A DNA stretch of 64,000 nucleotides from Rhodobacter maris (GCF_900217815.1 NZ_OBMT01000010.1:1-64000); one strand, 5' to 3'. Shown: positions 1 to 9,620, counted from the first letter of the stretch. Translations and numbers: made by a program. Notes: generated by a model from the sequence alone, not told the origin.

Positions 1-786
1 TGACGCGGAAGCGTGGCGGCCCGGAGGGACACGCAGCCGCAGAAACTCCCGATCACGGAAGATCCTTCTCGTCGCCTGACTATTTCAGCAACCTGTTAAC
101 AGTCCTCCGAAGGTGGGGTCACAGGTTCAGAGTTTTTCTTGAGTACGGCATTTTTTGTTTGCATTTGTATCGTAACTTATTGATTTTATTTACTAGTGGT
201 CGCCTGCGTTTACAGGCTTTTCCGCATTAAAATCATGGGAAACTGCGAGCCTCATAATCAAGGGGTCGTGCGGTCGATTCCCCCCTCGCCATCATTTTTG
301 CATTACCTCAATATTTTATTGCAAATATATGTTTGGGTCGCGCTAGCTCTACCTGATTGGCGCCATTCCAACTAGCCATTCTAACGAGTTTGACGGCGTG
401 ACTGATCCAACCGGGACTAGGGCGTTTCTTGGACCTGAAAACTCCGGCAAAGTTTTCCGAGACCCTACCTCGACCGAAGTGATCAGGCGCGCATCCCCCC
501 GTGCCGCCCCGCGCCCTCCACATGCCGGGCCGCCAAAAGGCGGCCACCCCACCCCCCTTCCGATCCAGCCGCGCGGGAGGGCTCGAAGGTCTTCGACGGC
601 GGCCCTGTCACGCCCCTGCCTCGCGGAACACCCAGATGGCCGCTTCTACTATATAGGGGCAAGACGCGCCGCCTCTCCGGATCAATCTGGTACAAGTGCC
701 GTTAGGAGGGGCTACTCAACCTATCATCAATGCCGGGCAGGTCTGAGAGCAAGCGGCAGGCCGCGAGCGGGCAGACCGTCTGCGCT
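1..786. other. Gene-free left flank, partly A+T-rich
   Basis: No convincing gene lies in the first 786 bases. The short open frames at about 308-796 have arginine/proline/glycine-rich translations with no recognisable domain and no ribosome-binding site, and they overlap each other on both strands. Bases about 120-350 are clearly richer in A+T than the rest of the window, with runs such as TTTTTTGTTTG near 150, which suggests foreign or decayed DNA. A tRNA-like fragment sits at about 246-293. A perfect 13-bp palindrome at 771-783 (GCAGACCGTCTGC) lies immediately beyond the pheA stop codon and may belong to its 3' end. Confidence 0.6.
246..293 (+). pseudogene. Degenerate 3' half of a CAU-anticodon tRNA (possible att site)
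   Basis: The stretch reads like the 3' half of a tRNA-Met/Ile2 gene. CTCATAATC at 251-259 matches an anticodon loop with anticodon CAT. It is followed by GGTC, a TCGATTCC-like T-loop region at about 273-281, and a 3' end CTCGCCATCA resembling an acceptor stem plus an imperfect CCA. No matching 5' half (D-arm and GGCGAGG acceptor strand) is visible upstream, and the T-stem does not pair properly, so it is not a functional tRNA. Such 3' halves are commonly left at the end of an element integrated into a tRNA gene. In this orientation the element would lie to the left of the fragment. Confidence 0.45.
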
Positions 787-1632
787 TCAGTCGTAACGCT
801 TCAGATCGGCCGGATAAGTGCCGAGCAGATGCAGATGCGAGGTGAAATAGCGCAGCTCCTCAAGCGCGAGCTTCACATTGGCATCCTCGGGATGACCTTC
901 GATATCGGCATAAAACTGGGTGGCAGTGAAAGAGCCGTCGAGCATGTAGCTCTCAAGCTTGGTCATGTTCACGCCATTCGTCGCAAAGCCGCCCATCGCC
1001 TTGTAAAGCGCGGCGGGAATGTTGCGCACTTCGAAGACGAAGGTCGTCATCATCCGTTCGGCGCGCCGGTTCAGATCGGGCGCGCGCCCCATCACCAGAA
1101 AGCGGGTGGTGTTGTGGCCGTAATCCTCGATATCTCGGGCGAGCACGTCGAGCCCGTGGATCCGGGCCGCGAGTTCGGAGGCCAGCACGCCTTCCCCCGG
1201 CATGCGATGCAGCGCGAGATCGGCCGCCGCCCCCGCGCTGTCGGCCGCGGCGATGCCGGTGATGCCATGGTTGCGCAGAAACCGCGCCGATTGCGGCAAG
1301 AGCACCAGATGGGCGCGCACCAGCTTCACCGCGTCAAGCGGCGTCCCGGGCAGGCTCATCAGCGCGATCCGCACCCGCAGGAAATGCTCGTCCAGGATAT
1401 GCAGACCGGAGGAGGGCAGCAGACGGTGAATGTCAGCCACTCGCCCGTAGGTCGAGTTCTCGATCGGCAGCATCGCGAGTTCCGCCCGGCCTTCGCGCAC
1501 CGCCTCGATCACATCCTCGAAGGTGTTGCAGGGCAGGGGCGCATGGCCCGGACGGGCCAGATTGGCCGCTTCATGCGAATAGGAACCCAGCGCGCCCTGA
1601 AAGGCGATCAGGCCCGGCTCTGCGTGTTCCAT
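787..1632 (-). CDS. pheA: Prephenate dehydratase (monofunctional)
   Basis: Converts prephenate to phenylpyruvate in phenylalanine biosynthesis in the cytoplasm. The 281-residue protein has the usual order: a two-lobed PDT catalytic domain (about 1-185) followed by an ACT regulatory domain (about 196-270). Conserved motifs are NTFEDV (36-41), LPIENSTYGRV (55-65) and the catalytic TTRFLVMGR region (175-183). The ACT domain contains LESYM at 226-230, where the Phe-binding ESRP motif sits in many homologues, so allosteric control may differ in detail. There is no chorismate mutase domain, so it is the short form typical of alphaproteobacteria. It is transcribed away from the divergent cytochrome c gene. 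Confidence 0.93.
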   Translation of the reverse strand: MEHAEPGLIAFQGALGSYSHEAANLARPGHAPLPCNTFEDVIEAVREGRAELAMLPIENSTYGRVADIHRLLPSSGLHILDEHFLRVRIALMSLPGTPLDAVKLVRAHLVLLPQSARFLRNHGITGIAAADSAGAAADLALHRMPGEGVLASELAARIHGLDVLARDIEDYGHNTTRFLVMGRAPDLNRRAERMMTTFVFEVRNIPAALYKAMGGFATNGVNMTKLESYMLDGSFTATQFYADIEGHPEDANVKLALEELRYFTSHLHLLGTYPADLKRYD

Positions 1633-1835
1633 CCCATCCTCCAGCCACTTCGACCCCCTCTATGGCGCAAGCGACGCGGCAGGAAAAGCGCCGATTTTCC
1701 GCATAAAAGGGGCCGAGCGGTTCTATTTGACGCAGCCGATTCCGGCGCGAACCGTATATGATCCTTGAAATCCCGGCCGCGAAGCGCGTAGATGCGCGCA
1801 ACGGCCAAATTGAGAATGCAAATCGCGGGGGAGCC

Positions 1836-2435
1836 ATGCTCAAGACGCATATGATGAAGTTGGGGGCCGCGCTGTTCGGCGTGGTGCTGTTCTACGGATT
1901 TATCTCCATGACCTCGGCGGCGCTTTTTGCGACGCGTCCTGCGACGGCGGTGCCGGTCGGCGAAGACGGTCGCGCGATCGCCATGGATCCCAATGTCGTG
2001 CTGGCCGAAGCGGCCCCGGCAGCCTCTGCCGCCCCGGCGCCCGCCGCCGATGACGCGGCCCCGGCCGCCGAAGAACCCGCCGAAGCGCTGGCGCCCCGCA
2101 CGGAGATCGACCCGGCCACCATCGTGGGCGACGCGACCGCGGGCGAAGCCGTGTTCCAGAAGAACTGCAAGACCTGCCACAAGGTCGATGGCAAGAACGC
2201 CGTTGGCCCGCATCTGGACGGCGTCGTGGGCCGCGCCACCGCCACCGTCGAAGGCTTCAAATATTCCAAGGGCATGCAAGCGCACACCGGCTACTGGACG
2301 GCGGAACGCATGACCGCCTACCTGACCGATCCGAAAGCCGAAGTGCCGAAAAACAAGATGGCTTTCGCCGGCTTCAAGGACGATACCACCTCGATCGAGA
2401 ACGTGATCGCCTATCTCTACTCGCTGTCGAAATAA
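1836..2435 (+). CDS. Membrane-anchored cytochrome c (cy/c552 type)
   Basis: A c-type cytochrome of 199 residues, probably an electron carrier between the bc1 complex and terminal oxidases. Residues about 8-33 form an uncleaved signal anchor. A long Ala/Pro/Glu-rich linker (about 50-90) follows, then a class I cytochrome c domain with the haem-binding CKTCH at 111-115, GPHLDGVVGR at 124-133 and a likely Met175 axial ligand in KNKMAFAG. This anchor-linker-haem layout is that of Rhodobacter and Paracoccus cytochrome cy/c552. I chose ATG 1836 because GGGGGAG lies just upstream at 1827-1833 and the anchor starts there; the frame stays open to 1758. An intrinsic terminator follows. Confidence 0.88.
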   Translation: MLKTHMMKLGAALFGVVLFYGFISMTSAALFATRPATAVPVGEDGRAIAMDPNVVLAEAAPAASAAPAPAADDAAPAAEEPAEALAPRTEIDPATIVGDATAGEAVFQKNCKTCHKVDGKNAVGPHLDGVVGRATATVEGFKYSKGMQAHTGYWTAERMTAYLTDPKAEVPKNKMAFAGFKDDTTSIENVIAYLYSLSK

Positions 2436-2457
2436 TCGATCCTTCGAGCGATGTTCC

Positions 2458-2487
2458 AGGGCTGCCCCTCCGGGCAGCCCTTTGCTT
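2458..2487 (+). terminator. Intrinsic terminator after cytochrome c
   Basis: Perfect 10-bp stem AGGGCTGCCC (2458-2467) and GGGCAGCCCT (2472-2481) with a 4-nt loop, followed by TTGCTTT. It lies 23 nt after the cytochrome stop codon and separates it from the yej operon. Confidence 0.8.
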
Positions 2488-2566
2488 TGGTCGCGCCCGT
2501 TTCACACCTTTGCAACTTGCCGACGGCGCGCAGAGGCCCTTTAGTGGAGCAAACGAGGAGAGATGC

Positions 2567-4462
2567 ATGGGCAAGGCGAAAGCGTCACTGGGGATGATCG
2601 AACGGCGCGCGCGGCATTTGCCGCGGCTCGCCGGGGCGGGGCTTGCGGCATTGGCACTGGGGGCCGGGGGCATCCTCCCCGCCCGGGCCGAAGAAACGGT
2701 CACCGCTGCCGCCATCGCCACGCTCGGCGCGGTCAAATACCAGCCCGGCTTTGCGCATCTCGACTATGTCAACGCCCTGGCGCCGAAAGGCGGCGAGATC
2801 TCTGAATGGTTGCCGGGCGGGTTCGACAATTTCAACCCCTTCACCATTGAGGGGCGAGGGGCAGCACTGGCCTCAATCCCGCTGGAGACGATGCTGACAG
2901 GCACGGCCGACACCGTGGGCGAGGCCTATTGCCTTTTGTGCGAGAGCCTCGAATATCCGCCCTCGAAAGACTGGGTCATCTTCACCCTGCGCCCGGGGAT
3001 CACCTTCTCCGATGGCAGTCCGCTCACCATCGACGACGTGCTCTTTTCCTTTGAGCAGATGCGCGACAAGGGCCTGTCGAGCTTCCGTGCCGTGGTGGCG
3101 CAGCAGATCAAAGGCGCCGAGGTGCTCGACGATCGCCGCATCAAGTTCACCTTCACCGCCGATGCTCCACGCCGCGACATCATCCAGCTCGCGGGCGGCT
3201 TCCCGGTGTTCTCGAAAGCGCAATTCGCGCGCGAGGGCATCGACCTCGAAAAGCCGAGCCAGATCCCGCTGATCGGCACGGGCCCCTATATGTTCGACAG
3301 CGCCAAGGACGGGCGCAGCGTGGTCTGGCGGCGCAACCCGGACTATTGGGGCAGAGCGCTGCCGATCAACATCGGGCGCAACAATTTCGACCGGTTGCGG
3401 GTCGAATATTACGGCGATTATCAGGCCGCTTTCGAAGGTTTCAAGGCGGGCAGCTACACCTTCCGCAACGAGTCGAGCTCGCTCATCTGGGCCACGCAAT
3501 ACGACTTTCCCGCCCTCACCAAAGGCCAGGTGGTGAAGGCCGAACTGCATGACGGCGATGTGGCCAGCGCCCAGGCCTTTGCCATCAACCTCCGGCGCGA
3601 AAAGTTCAGCGACATTCGCGTGCGCGAGGCGCTCGGGCTGATGTTCAATTTCGAATGGTCGAATGACTCACTGTTTTACGGCCTCTACACGCGGGTCAAT
3701 TCGATCTGGGAGAACTCGGATCTCGCCGCCACAGGCACGCCCGGGCCCGACGAACTGGCGCTGCTTGAGCCGCTCAAGGCCGACCTGCCAGAGGGGGTGC
3801 TGACCGATCCCGCGGTGATGGCGCCCACCTCCGGCGCACGCCAGCTTGACCGTGCCAACATGCGCAAGGCGGCCGCGCTGCTAGATGCGGCGGGCTGGGA
3901 AGTGGGCGCGGACGGGATGCGGCGCAATGCGAAGGGCGAGCTTCTGAGCATCGATTTTCTCAATGACAGCCAGACTTTCGACCGGGTGATCAACCCCTTT
4001 GTCGAGAACCTGCGCGCGCTTGGTGTCGATGCGAAAATGTCGCGCGTGGATGACGCGCAATACGAGGCGCGCAAGCGCAATCACGATTTCGACCTGATCA
4101 CCACCCATTTTGCGCAGGATCTGATCCCCGGCGCGGGGCTGCAGCAATATTTCGGCTCGGACTCGGTAGGAGATGTGTTCAACGCCGCTGGCATCGCCAA
4201 TCCGGCCGTTGATGCGCTCATCCGCAAGGTCGAGGAGGCGCAGACCCATGAGGATCTTCTGCCCCGTGTCCATGCGCTTGACCGGGTGCTGCGCGCGCTG
4301 CGCTTCTGGGTGCCGCAATGGTACAAGGACAGCTACACCGTTGCCTATTACGACATGTATGAACACCCCGCCGAGATCCCGCCCTATAGTCTGGGCGAGA
4401 TGGACTTCTGGTGGTATAACGCCGAAAAAGCCGCAAAACTGAAGGCTGAAGGGGCGTTCTGA
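2567..4462 (+). CDS. yejA: Peptide ABC transporter substrate-binding protein, YejA type
   Basis: Periplasmic solute-binding protein (SBP_bac_5 family) of 631 residues that captures oligopeptides for the YejBEF permease; in E. coli this system imports microcin C-like peptides. A twin-arginine-free signal peptide with a hydrophobic core near residues 20-38 ends at about PARA-EE (41). The family hallmark region (ALAPKGGEISEWLPGG, then FDNFNPF) and the C-terminal WVPQWYKDSY segment resemble YejA more than OppA. ATG 2567 is chosen over the upstream start at 2510 because GAGGAG (2555-2560) is correctly spaced and the signal peptide begins there. First gene of the yejABEF-glycosyltransferase operon. 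Confidence 0.88.
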   Translation: MGKAKASLGMIERRARHLPRLAGAGLAALALGAGGILPARAEETVTAAAIATLGAVKYQPGFAHLDYVNALAPKGGEISEWLPGGFDNFNPFTIEGRGAALASIPLETMLTGTADTVGEAYCLLCESLEYPPSKDWVIFTLRPGITFSDGSPLTIDDVLFSFEQMRDKGLSSFRAVVAQQIKGAEVLDDRRIKFTFTADAPRRDIIQLAGGFPVFSKAQFAREGIDLEKPSQIPLIGTGPYMFDSAKDGRSVVWRRNPDYWGRALPINIGRNNFDRLRVEYYGDYQAAFEGFKAGSYTFRNESSSLIWATQYDFPALTKGQVVKAELHDGDVASAQAFAINLRREKFSDIRVREALGLMFNFEWSNDSLFYGLYTRVNSIWENSDLAATGTPGPDELALLEPLKADLPEGVLTDPAVMAPTSGARQLDRANMRKAAALLDAAGWEVGADGMRRNAKGELLSIDFLNDSQTFDRVINPFVENLRALGVDAKMSRVDDAQYEARKRNHDFDLITTHFAQDLIPGAGLQQYFGSDSVGDVFNAAGIANPAVDALIRKVEEAQTHEDLLPRVHALDRVLRALRFWVPQWYKDSYTVAYYDMYEHPAEIPPYSLGEMDFWWYNAEKAAKLKAEGAF

Positions 4463-4511
4463 CCCTCTCGCACCGCGAAAATGTTGTAAAAGTGCAGGGC
4501 TAAAAAACACG

Positions 4512-5663
4512 ATGGGCGCCTATATCCTGCGGCGGTTGATGCTGGTGCTGCCGACGCTCTTCGGCATCATGCTGATCAACTTCGCCTTGACGCAATTTGT
4601 CCCCGGCGGGCCGATCGAACAGATCATCGCCCGCGTGCAGGGCGAGGCGGATGCCACCCGCAACATCACCGGCGGCGCCGATGCGGGCCAGTCTCAGGGG
4701 CTGGACGAGGGCGGCTATCAGGGCGCACGCGGCATCTCGCCCGACCTCTTGGCGCAGCTCGAGGTGCAGATGGGCTTTGCCCGCGTCGTCTGCGCGGAGG
4801 GCTTCACTGGTACGCCGGATCTGAAGAACCCCGCCTGCGAAAAGGAAAAGATCTCCGCCACCGAGCGCTTTTTCACGATGATGGGGAATTACCTGCGCTT
4901 CGACTTTGGCACCTCGTTCTTCAAGAACAAATCGGTGGTGGATCTGGTGATCGAGAAGATGCCCGTTTCGATCTCGCTTGGCCTGTGGTCAACGCTTCTG
5001 GCCTATATGATCTCGATCCCGCTCGGCATCCGCAAGGCGGTGAAGGACGGCACCGCCTTTGACACATGGACCTCCGCCGCGATCATTGTCGCTTATGCGA
5101 TCCCGACGCTGATCTTTGCCGTGCTCTTGATGGTGCTCTTTGCGGGCGGCAGTTACTGGAAGCTCTTCCCGCTGCGCGGCCTCACCTCGGATGATTGGGA
5201 GAGCCTGAGCCTTGTGGGCAAGGCGCTCGATTACCTCTGGCACATCACCCTGCCGACGATCGCGATCACGCTTTCAAGCTTTGTGACGTTGACGCTGCTG
5301 ACCAAGAACTCCTTCCTCGACGAGATTAACAAGCAATATGTGATGACCGCCCGCGCCAAGGGGCTCACTGAGGGCCGCGTGCTTTATGGCCATGTGTTCC
5401 GCAATGCGATGCTGATCGTGATCGCGGGCTTTCCGGGGCTTTTTCTCTCCGTGCTCTTTTCCGGCTCGCTGATCATCGAAACCGTGTTCTCGCTCGATGG
5501 CCTCGGGCTTCTGGGCTATCAGGCCGCGGTCGAGCGCGACTATCCGCTCGTCTTCGGCACGCTTTACGCCTTCGGGCTGATTTCGCTGGTGATCGGTATC
5601 GTCTCCGACATCACTTACACGCTCGTCGATCCAAGGATCGACTTTGAGAAGAGGGCGGGCTGA
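4512..5663 (+). CDS. yejB: Peptide ABC transporter permease YejB
   Basis: Inner-membrane permease subunit of 383 residues (binding-protein-dependent transport family). After TM1 (about 5-30) there is a roughly 100-residue periplasmic insertion containing a pair of cysteines, then the five-TM core. The cytoplasmic EAA loop is visible as ARAKGLTEGRVLYGHVFRNA. The long loop after TM1 is characteristic of YejB. It starts 49 nt after yejA and its TGA overlaps the yejE ATG by one base, so the two are translationally coupled. The ribosome-binding site is weak, which suggests lower expression than yejA. Confidence 0.9.
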   Translation: MGAYILRRLMLVLPTLFGIMLINFALTQFVPGGPIEQIIARVQGEADATRNITGGADAGQSQGLDEGGYQGARGISPDLLAQLEVQMGFARVVCAEGFTGTPDLKNPACEKEKISATERFFTMMGNYLRFDFGTSFFKNKSVVDLVIEKMPVSISLGLWSTLLAYMISIPLGIRKAVKDGTAFDTWTSAAIIVAYAIPTLIFAVLLMVLFAGGSYWKLFPLRGLTSDDWESLSLVGKALDYLWHITLPTIAITLSSFVTLTLLTKNSFLDEINKQYVMTARAKGLTEGRVLYGHVFRNAMLIVIAGFPGLFLSVLFSGSLIIETVFSLDGLGLLGYQAAVERDYPLVFGTLYAFGLISLVIGIVSDITYTLVDPRIDFEKRAG

Positions 5664-6769
5664 TGGCACTCTCTCCGCTCGCCCGGCGCCGGTGGCGCAA
5701 CTTCCGCGCCAATCGCCGCGCCTTCTATGCGCTGATCGTGTTTTCGGTGCTCTTCATCGCGTCGCTCTTCGCGGAATTGATCGCCAACGATCACCCGATC
5801 GTGGTGAAATATCGCGGCGAATATTTTTTCCCGGTCTACACCTTCTACCCCGAAACCGCCTTTGGCGGCGATTTCCGCACCGAGGCGGTCTACCGCGACC
5901 CCGCCGTGCAATGCCTGATCATCGCAGGCGGGGCCGAGGCCTGCTGGGATGACCCCGAGGCGGTGATGGAGGAGGCCAGGACCAAGGGCACAGTCGAGGG
6001 GCAAAAGGTCGAGACCGGCTGGATCCTCTGGCCGCCGATCCCCTACCATTACCGCACCATCAACAACGTCGGCACCGCTCCCTCCGCCCCCGATGCCGAT
6101 CACTGGCTCGGCACCGATGACACCACCCGCGACGTGGCAGCCCGCGTGATCTACGGCTTCAGGATCTCGGTTGCCTTCGCGTTGATCGTGGCGGCGGCCT
6201 CTTCGGTGCTGGGCGTGGCGGCGGGCGCGGTGCAGGGCTATTTTGGCGGCAAGGTCGATCTGATCTTCCAGCGGCTGCTGGAGATCTGGTCTTCCACCCC
6301 CTCGCTTTACGTGATCATCATCCTCTTCGCGATCCTCGGGCGCTCGTTCTGGCTTCTGGTCTTCGTCACCATCCTCTTTGGCTGGCCGGCGCTGACGGGC
6401 GTGGTGCGGGCCGAATTCCTGCGCGCGCGGAACTTCGAATATGTCCGCGCGGCCCGCGCGCTCGGTGTCTCTGACAGGGTGATCATGTTCCGCCACATCC
6501 TGCCCAATGCGATGGTGGCCACCATCACCATGCTGCCCTTCGTCATCACCGGCGCAATCTCGGGCCTCGCCACGCTCGATTACCTTGGCTACGGGCTGCC
6601 CTCCTCGGCGCCCAGCCTGGGGGAACTGGCGCTTCAGGCCAAGCAGCACCTGCAGGCGCCCTGGCTCGCCTTCACCGCCTTCGTCACCTTTGCCACTATG
6701 CTCTCGCTTCTGGTCTTCATCTTCGAGGGCCTGCGCGATGCCTTCGACCCGCGCAAGGTGTTCAAATGA
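5663..6769 (+). CDS. yejE: Peptide ABC transporter permease YejE
   Basis: Second permease subunit, 368 residues. TM1 lies at about 20-45 and is followed by a large periplasmic segment rich in Tyr/Phe (about 50-150). Then come GTDDTTRDVAARVIYGFRIS, the DppC/OppC-like entry into the core, and the EAA loop ARALGVSDRVIMFRHILPNA. The loop between TM1 and the core is longer than in DppC and is typical of YejE. The start codon overlaps the yejB stop (TGATG) and the stop overlaps yejF (ATGA), so the permeases and ATPase form one tightly coupled unit. Confidence 0.9.
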   Translation: MALSPLARRRWRNFRANRRAFYALIVFSVLFIASLFAELIANDHPIVVKYRGEYFFPVYTFYPETAFGGDFRTEAVYRDPAVQCLIIAGGAEACWDDPEAVMEEARTKGTVEGQKVETGWILWPPIPYHYRTINNVGTAPSAPDADHWLGTDDTTRDVAARVIYGFRISVAFALIVAAASSVLGVAAGAVQGYFGGKVDLIFQRLLEIWSSTPSLYVIIILFAILGRSFWLLVFVTILFGWPALTGVVRAEFLRARNFEYVRAARALGVSDRVIMFRHILPNAMVATITMLPFVITGAISGLATLDYLGYGLPSSAPSLGELALQAKQHLQAPWLAFTAFVTFATMLSLLVFIFEGLRDAFDPRKVFK

Positions 6770-8370
6770 GCCCCGCAAAAGATCCCGTCCTGTCTGTCGA
6801 GAATCTTCGCATCACCTTCACGCAGGAGGGCCGCGAGATCCCCGCCGTGAAGGGGGTGAGCTTCACCGTCGCCAAGGGAGAGACCGTGGCGCTGGTCGGC
6901 GAATCCGGGTCAGGCAAGTCGGTCACGGCGCTTTCCACCGTCGCGCTTCTGGGCGGCAATGCGCGCGTGGCGGGCTCGGTGCGCTATCTTGGGCGCGAGA
7001 TGGTCGGCGCCTCCGAGCGCGATCTGCGCGCGGTGCGCGGCAATGACATCAGCTTCATCTTTCAGGAGCCGATGACCTCGCTCAATCCGCTCCATACGAT
7101 TGAAAAGCAGATCCGCGAAAGCCTCGCGCTGCATCAGGGGCTGACGGGCGCACCGGCGCGGGCGCGCATCATCGAGCTTCTGACCCAGGTGGGCATCGCG
7201 GACCCCGAAAGCCGCTTGGCGGATTATCCGCACCAGCTTTCGGGCGGGCAGCGCCAGCGCGTGATGATCGCCATGGCGCTGGCAAACGGGCCGGAGCTGC
7301 TGATTGCCGACGAGCCCACCACCGCGCTCGATGTGACGATCCAGGCGCAGATCCTCGCGCTTCTTGCCGATCTCAAACGCGATCTTGGCATGAGCCTTCT
7401 CTTCATCTCGCACGATCTGGGCGTGGTGCGCCGCATCGCCGACCGGGTCTGCGTGATGCAGGCGGGCGAGATCGTCGAACAGGGGAGGGTGGCGGAGATC
7501 TTTGCCAATCCGCAGCATCCCTATACGAAAAAGCTCCTCGCCGCCGAGCCGCAGGGGCTTGCCGATCCGGTTCCGGCGGGGGCGGAGACGCTTTTGACGA
7601 CCAAGGATCTCAAGGTCTGGTTCCCGGTCAAGCGCGGGTTCTTGCGCCGCACGGTCGGGCATATCAAGGCGGTGAACGGGGCGAGTCTTTCGGTGCGGGC
7701 GGGCGAGACGCTCGGGATCGTGGGCGAGAGCGGCTCGGGCAAAACCACGCTTGCGCTTGCGTTGATGCGGTTGATCGAAAGCGAGGGGCCCATCCTTTAT
7801 ACCGGGCAGGACATCTCGCGCTGGCAGGCGCGCCAGCTCCGGCCCCTGCGACGCGACATGCAGATCGTGTTTCAGGATCCGTTCGGCAGCCTTTCGCCCC
7901 GCATGACGATCGAGCAGATCATCGCCGAGGGGCTCACCGTGCACGGGGTGGAGCCCGGGCGCAACCGGCGCGAGATGGTGGCCGAGATCATGACCGAAGT
8001 GGGGCTCGATCCGGCCGCGATGAGCCGTTACCCACATGAGTTTTCGGGTGGGCAGCGCCAGCGCATCGCGATTGCGCGCGCGATGATCCTGCGCCCGAAA
8101 GTGGTGGTGCTCGACGAGCCCACCTCGGCGCTCGACATGACCGTGCAGGTGCAGATCGTGGCGCTCTTGCGCGAATTGCAGCGCCGCCACGGGCTTGCCT
8201 ACCTGTTCATTTCGCACGACCTGCGCGTTGTGCGCGCGCTCTCTCACCAGATCCTCGTGATGAAATCGGGCGATGTGGTCGAAGCGGGCGCGGCACAGGA
8301 TATTTTTACCAGACCAGTGACAGGATATACCCGCGCCTTGATTGCGGCCGCACTGGGAGAGGCTTCATGA
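6766..8370 (+). CDS. yejF: Peptide ABC transporter ATP-binding protein YejF (two NBDs)
   Basis: Fused double ATPase of 534 residues that energises the YejBE permease. NBD1 carries Walker A GESGSGKS (about 45-52), signature LSGGQRQRV and Walker [16 protein letters not shown]2 carries [18 protein letters not shown] and [11 protein letters not shown]. Each half ends in the short region typical of oligopeptide importers (HPYTKKLL and VTGYTRALI). The fused architecture separates YejF from DppD/DppF. It starts in an ATGA overlap with yejE and ends in an ATGA overlap with the following glycosyltransferase gene. Confidence 0.92.
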   Translation: MSPAKDPVLSVENLRITFTQEGREIPAVKGVSFTVAKGETVALVGESGSGKSVTALSTVALLGGNARVAGSVRYLGREMVGASERDLRAVRGNDISFIFQEPMTSLNPLHTIEKQIRESLALHQGLTGAPARARIIELLTQVGIADPESRLADYPHQLSGGQRQRVMIAMALANGPELLIADEPTTALDVTIQAQILALLADLKRDLGMSLLFISHDLGVVRRIADRVCVMQAGEIVEQGRVAEIFANPQHPYTKKLLAAEPQGLADPVPAGAETLLTTKDLKVWFPVKRGFLRRTVGHIKAVNGASLSVRAGETLGIVGESGSGKTTLALALMRLIESEGPILYTGQDISRWQARQLRPLRRDMQIVFQDPFGSLSPRMTIEQIIAEGLTVHGVEPGRNRREMVAEIMTEVGLDPAAMSRYPHEFSGGQRQRIAIARAMILRPKVVVLDEPTSALDMTVQVQIVALLRELQRRHGLAYLFISHDLRVVRALSHQILVMKSGDVVEAGAAQDIFTRPVTGYTRALIAAALGEAS

Positions 8371-9593
8371 AAATACTGTTCGTGCATCAGAATTTTCCGG
8401 GCCAGTTTCCGCATCTCGCGCCTGCGCTGCAAAAGCGCGGCCATCAGGTGCTGGCCTTGACGGTGGAGACGAACAAGCGGCCCTCGCCGGTGCAGGTGCT
8501 CAAGTATCGCAAGCCCGCCGAAGTGAAGCTTGAACCGCGGTTGACCCGGCTTTATGCCGAGGTTGCCGAGCGCGGTATGAGGGTGGCCTTTGCGGCGCGG
8601 CAGATGCGCGCTCAGCATAACTTTGTGCCGGATGTGATCTTCGGCCATCCCGCCTGGGGAGAGACGCTGTTTTTGCGCGAGGTCTGGCCGGAAGCGAAGC
8701 TCCTTGTCTATGCCGAGTTCATGTATAAAACGACCGGGCTCGACACCGATTTCGACCCCGAATTCGCCAAATACGCGCTCGAAAACCGCATCGCCACGGT
8801 GACGCGTTCGGCGCATCTGGTCCAATCCATCGTGCAGGCCGATGCGGCGCTTTCGCCCACCGTGTTTCAGGCCGGAACCTTCCCGCCCGAGCTGCGCCAG
8901 AAAATCACGATCTGCCATGACGGGGTGAATACGGCGCGGCTTGCGCCCACCCCCGAGGCGCGCTTCACCGTGCCGGGGACAACGCTCACCTTCCGCCCCG
9001 GCGACGAGGTGATCACCTTCATCAACCGCTCGCTTGAGCCGTACCGTGGCTATCATACTTTCATGCGGTCGCTCCCCGATGTGCTGGCGGCGCGGCCCCA
9101 GGCGCATGTGCTGATCATCGGCGAGGAGGGGCAGAGCTATGGCAGCCCGCCCCCCGAGGGGAGCTGGAAACAGAAATTTTTGGATGAGGTGAAGGACCGG
9201 CTCGATCTCTCCCGCGTGCATTTTCTGGGGCGTGTGGCCTATGCCGATTTTGTCGCGATCATGCAGATCGGCCGGGCCCATGCCTATCTGACCTATCCGT
9301 TCGTGTTGAGCTGGTCGGTGCTTGAGGCGATGGCGGCGGGGGCGATGGTGGTGGGCTCGGATACGGCCCCGCTGCGTGAGGTGATCGAGGACGGGGTGAC
9401 GGGCAGGCTTGTCGACTTCTTCGACATCAAGGGGTGGTCGGAGGCGTTGACCGATGCGCTCGCCCATCCCGAGAAATATGACGCGATGCGGCGCGCAGCG
9501 CGCGCTTCAGTGGTCGCGAAATACGATCTGGAGACGATCTGCCTGCCGCGGCTGATCGAGTTCGTCGAGACCGCTGGCGGCACGCTGGCGTAA
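8367..9593 (+). CDS. Glycosyltransferase, GT4-like
   Basis: GT-B fold glycosyltransferase of 408 residues. The N-terminal lobe starts with [14 protein letters not shown], a motif of a GT4 subgroup. The C-terminal lobe has NRSLEPYRGYHTFMRSLP, VLIIGEEG and the sugar-nucleotide site WSVLEAMAAGAMVVGSDTAPLREVIEDG with the expected E-x7-E arrangement. No signal or membrane segment is evident, so it is cytoplasmic or peripheral. The donor and acceptor are unknown. Its start codon overlaps the yejF stop (ATGA), so it is translated with the peptide transporter, which is an unexpected partner for a glycosyltransferase. Strong GC-rich dyads follow. Confidence 0.85.
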   Translation: MKILFVHQNFPGQFPHLAPALQKRGHQVLALTVETNKRPSPVQVLKYRKPAEVKLEPRLTRLYAEVAERGMRVAFAARQMRAQHNFVPDVIFGHPAWGETLFLREVWPEAKLLVYAEFMYKTTGLDTDFDPEFAKYALENRIATVTRSAHLVQSIVQADAALSPTVFQAGTFPPELRQKITICHDGVNTARLAPTPEARFTVPGTTLTFRPGDEVITFINRSLEPYRGYHTFMRSLPDVLAARPQAHVLIIGEEGQSYGSPPPEGSWKQKFLDEVKDRLDLSRVHFLGRVAYADFVAIMQIGRAHAYLTYPFVLSWSVLEAMAAGAMVVGSDTAPLREVIEDGVTGRLVDFFDIKGWSEALTDALAHPEKYDAMRRAARASVVAKYDLETICLPRLIEFVETAGGTLA

Positions 9594-9620
9594 ATTCCGC
9601 CGGGAGTGCGCCCTCCTCGG

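Noticed and set aside
308-796. Protein-coding genes in the first 800 bases
   Set aside because: Translations are Arg/Pro/Gly-rich, overlap on opposite strands, and lack domains and ribosome-binding sites.
1727-1760. Promoter TTGACG ... TATATG for the cytochrome gene
   Set aside because: The spacing between the elements is 22 bp or more, too long for a housekeeping promoter.
730-1761. Long open frames antisense to pheA and many other genes
   Set aside because: High-GC DNA gives long shadow frames; their translations are His/Arg/Gln-rich and match no family.
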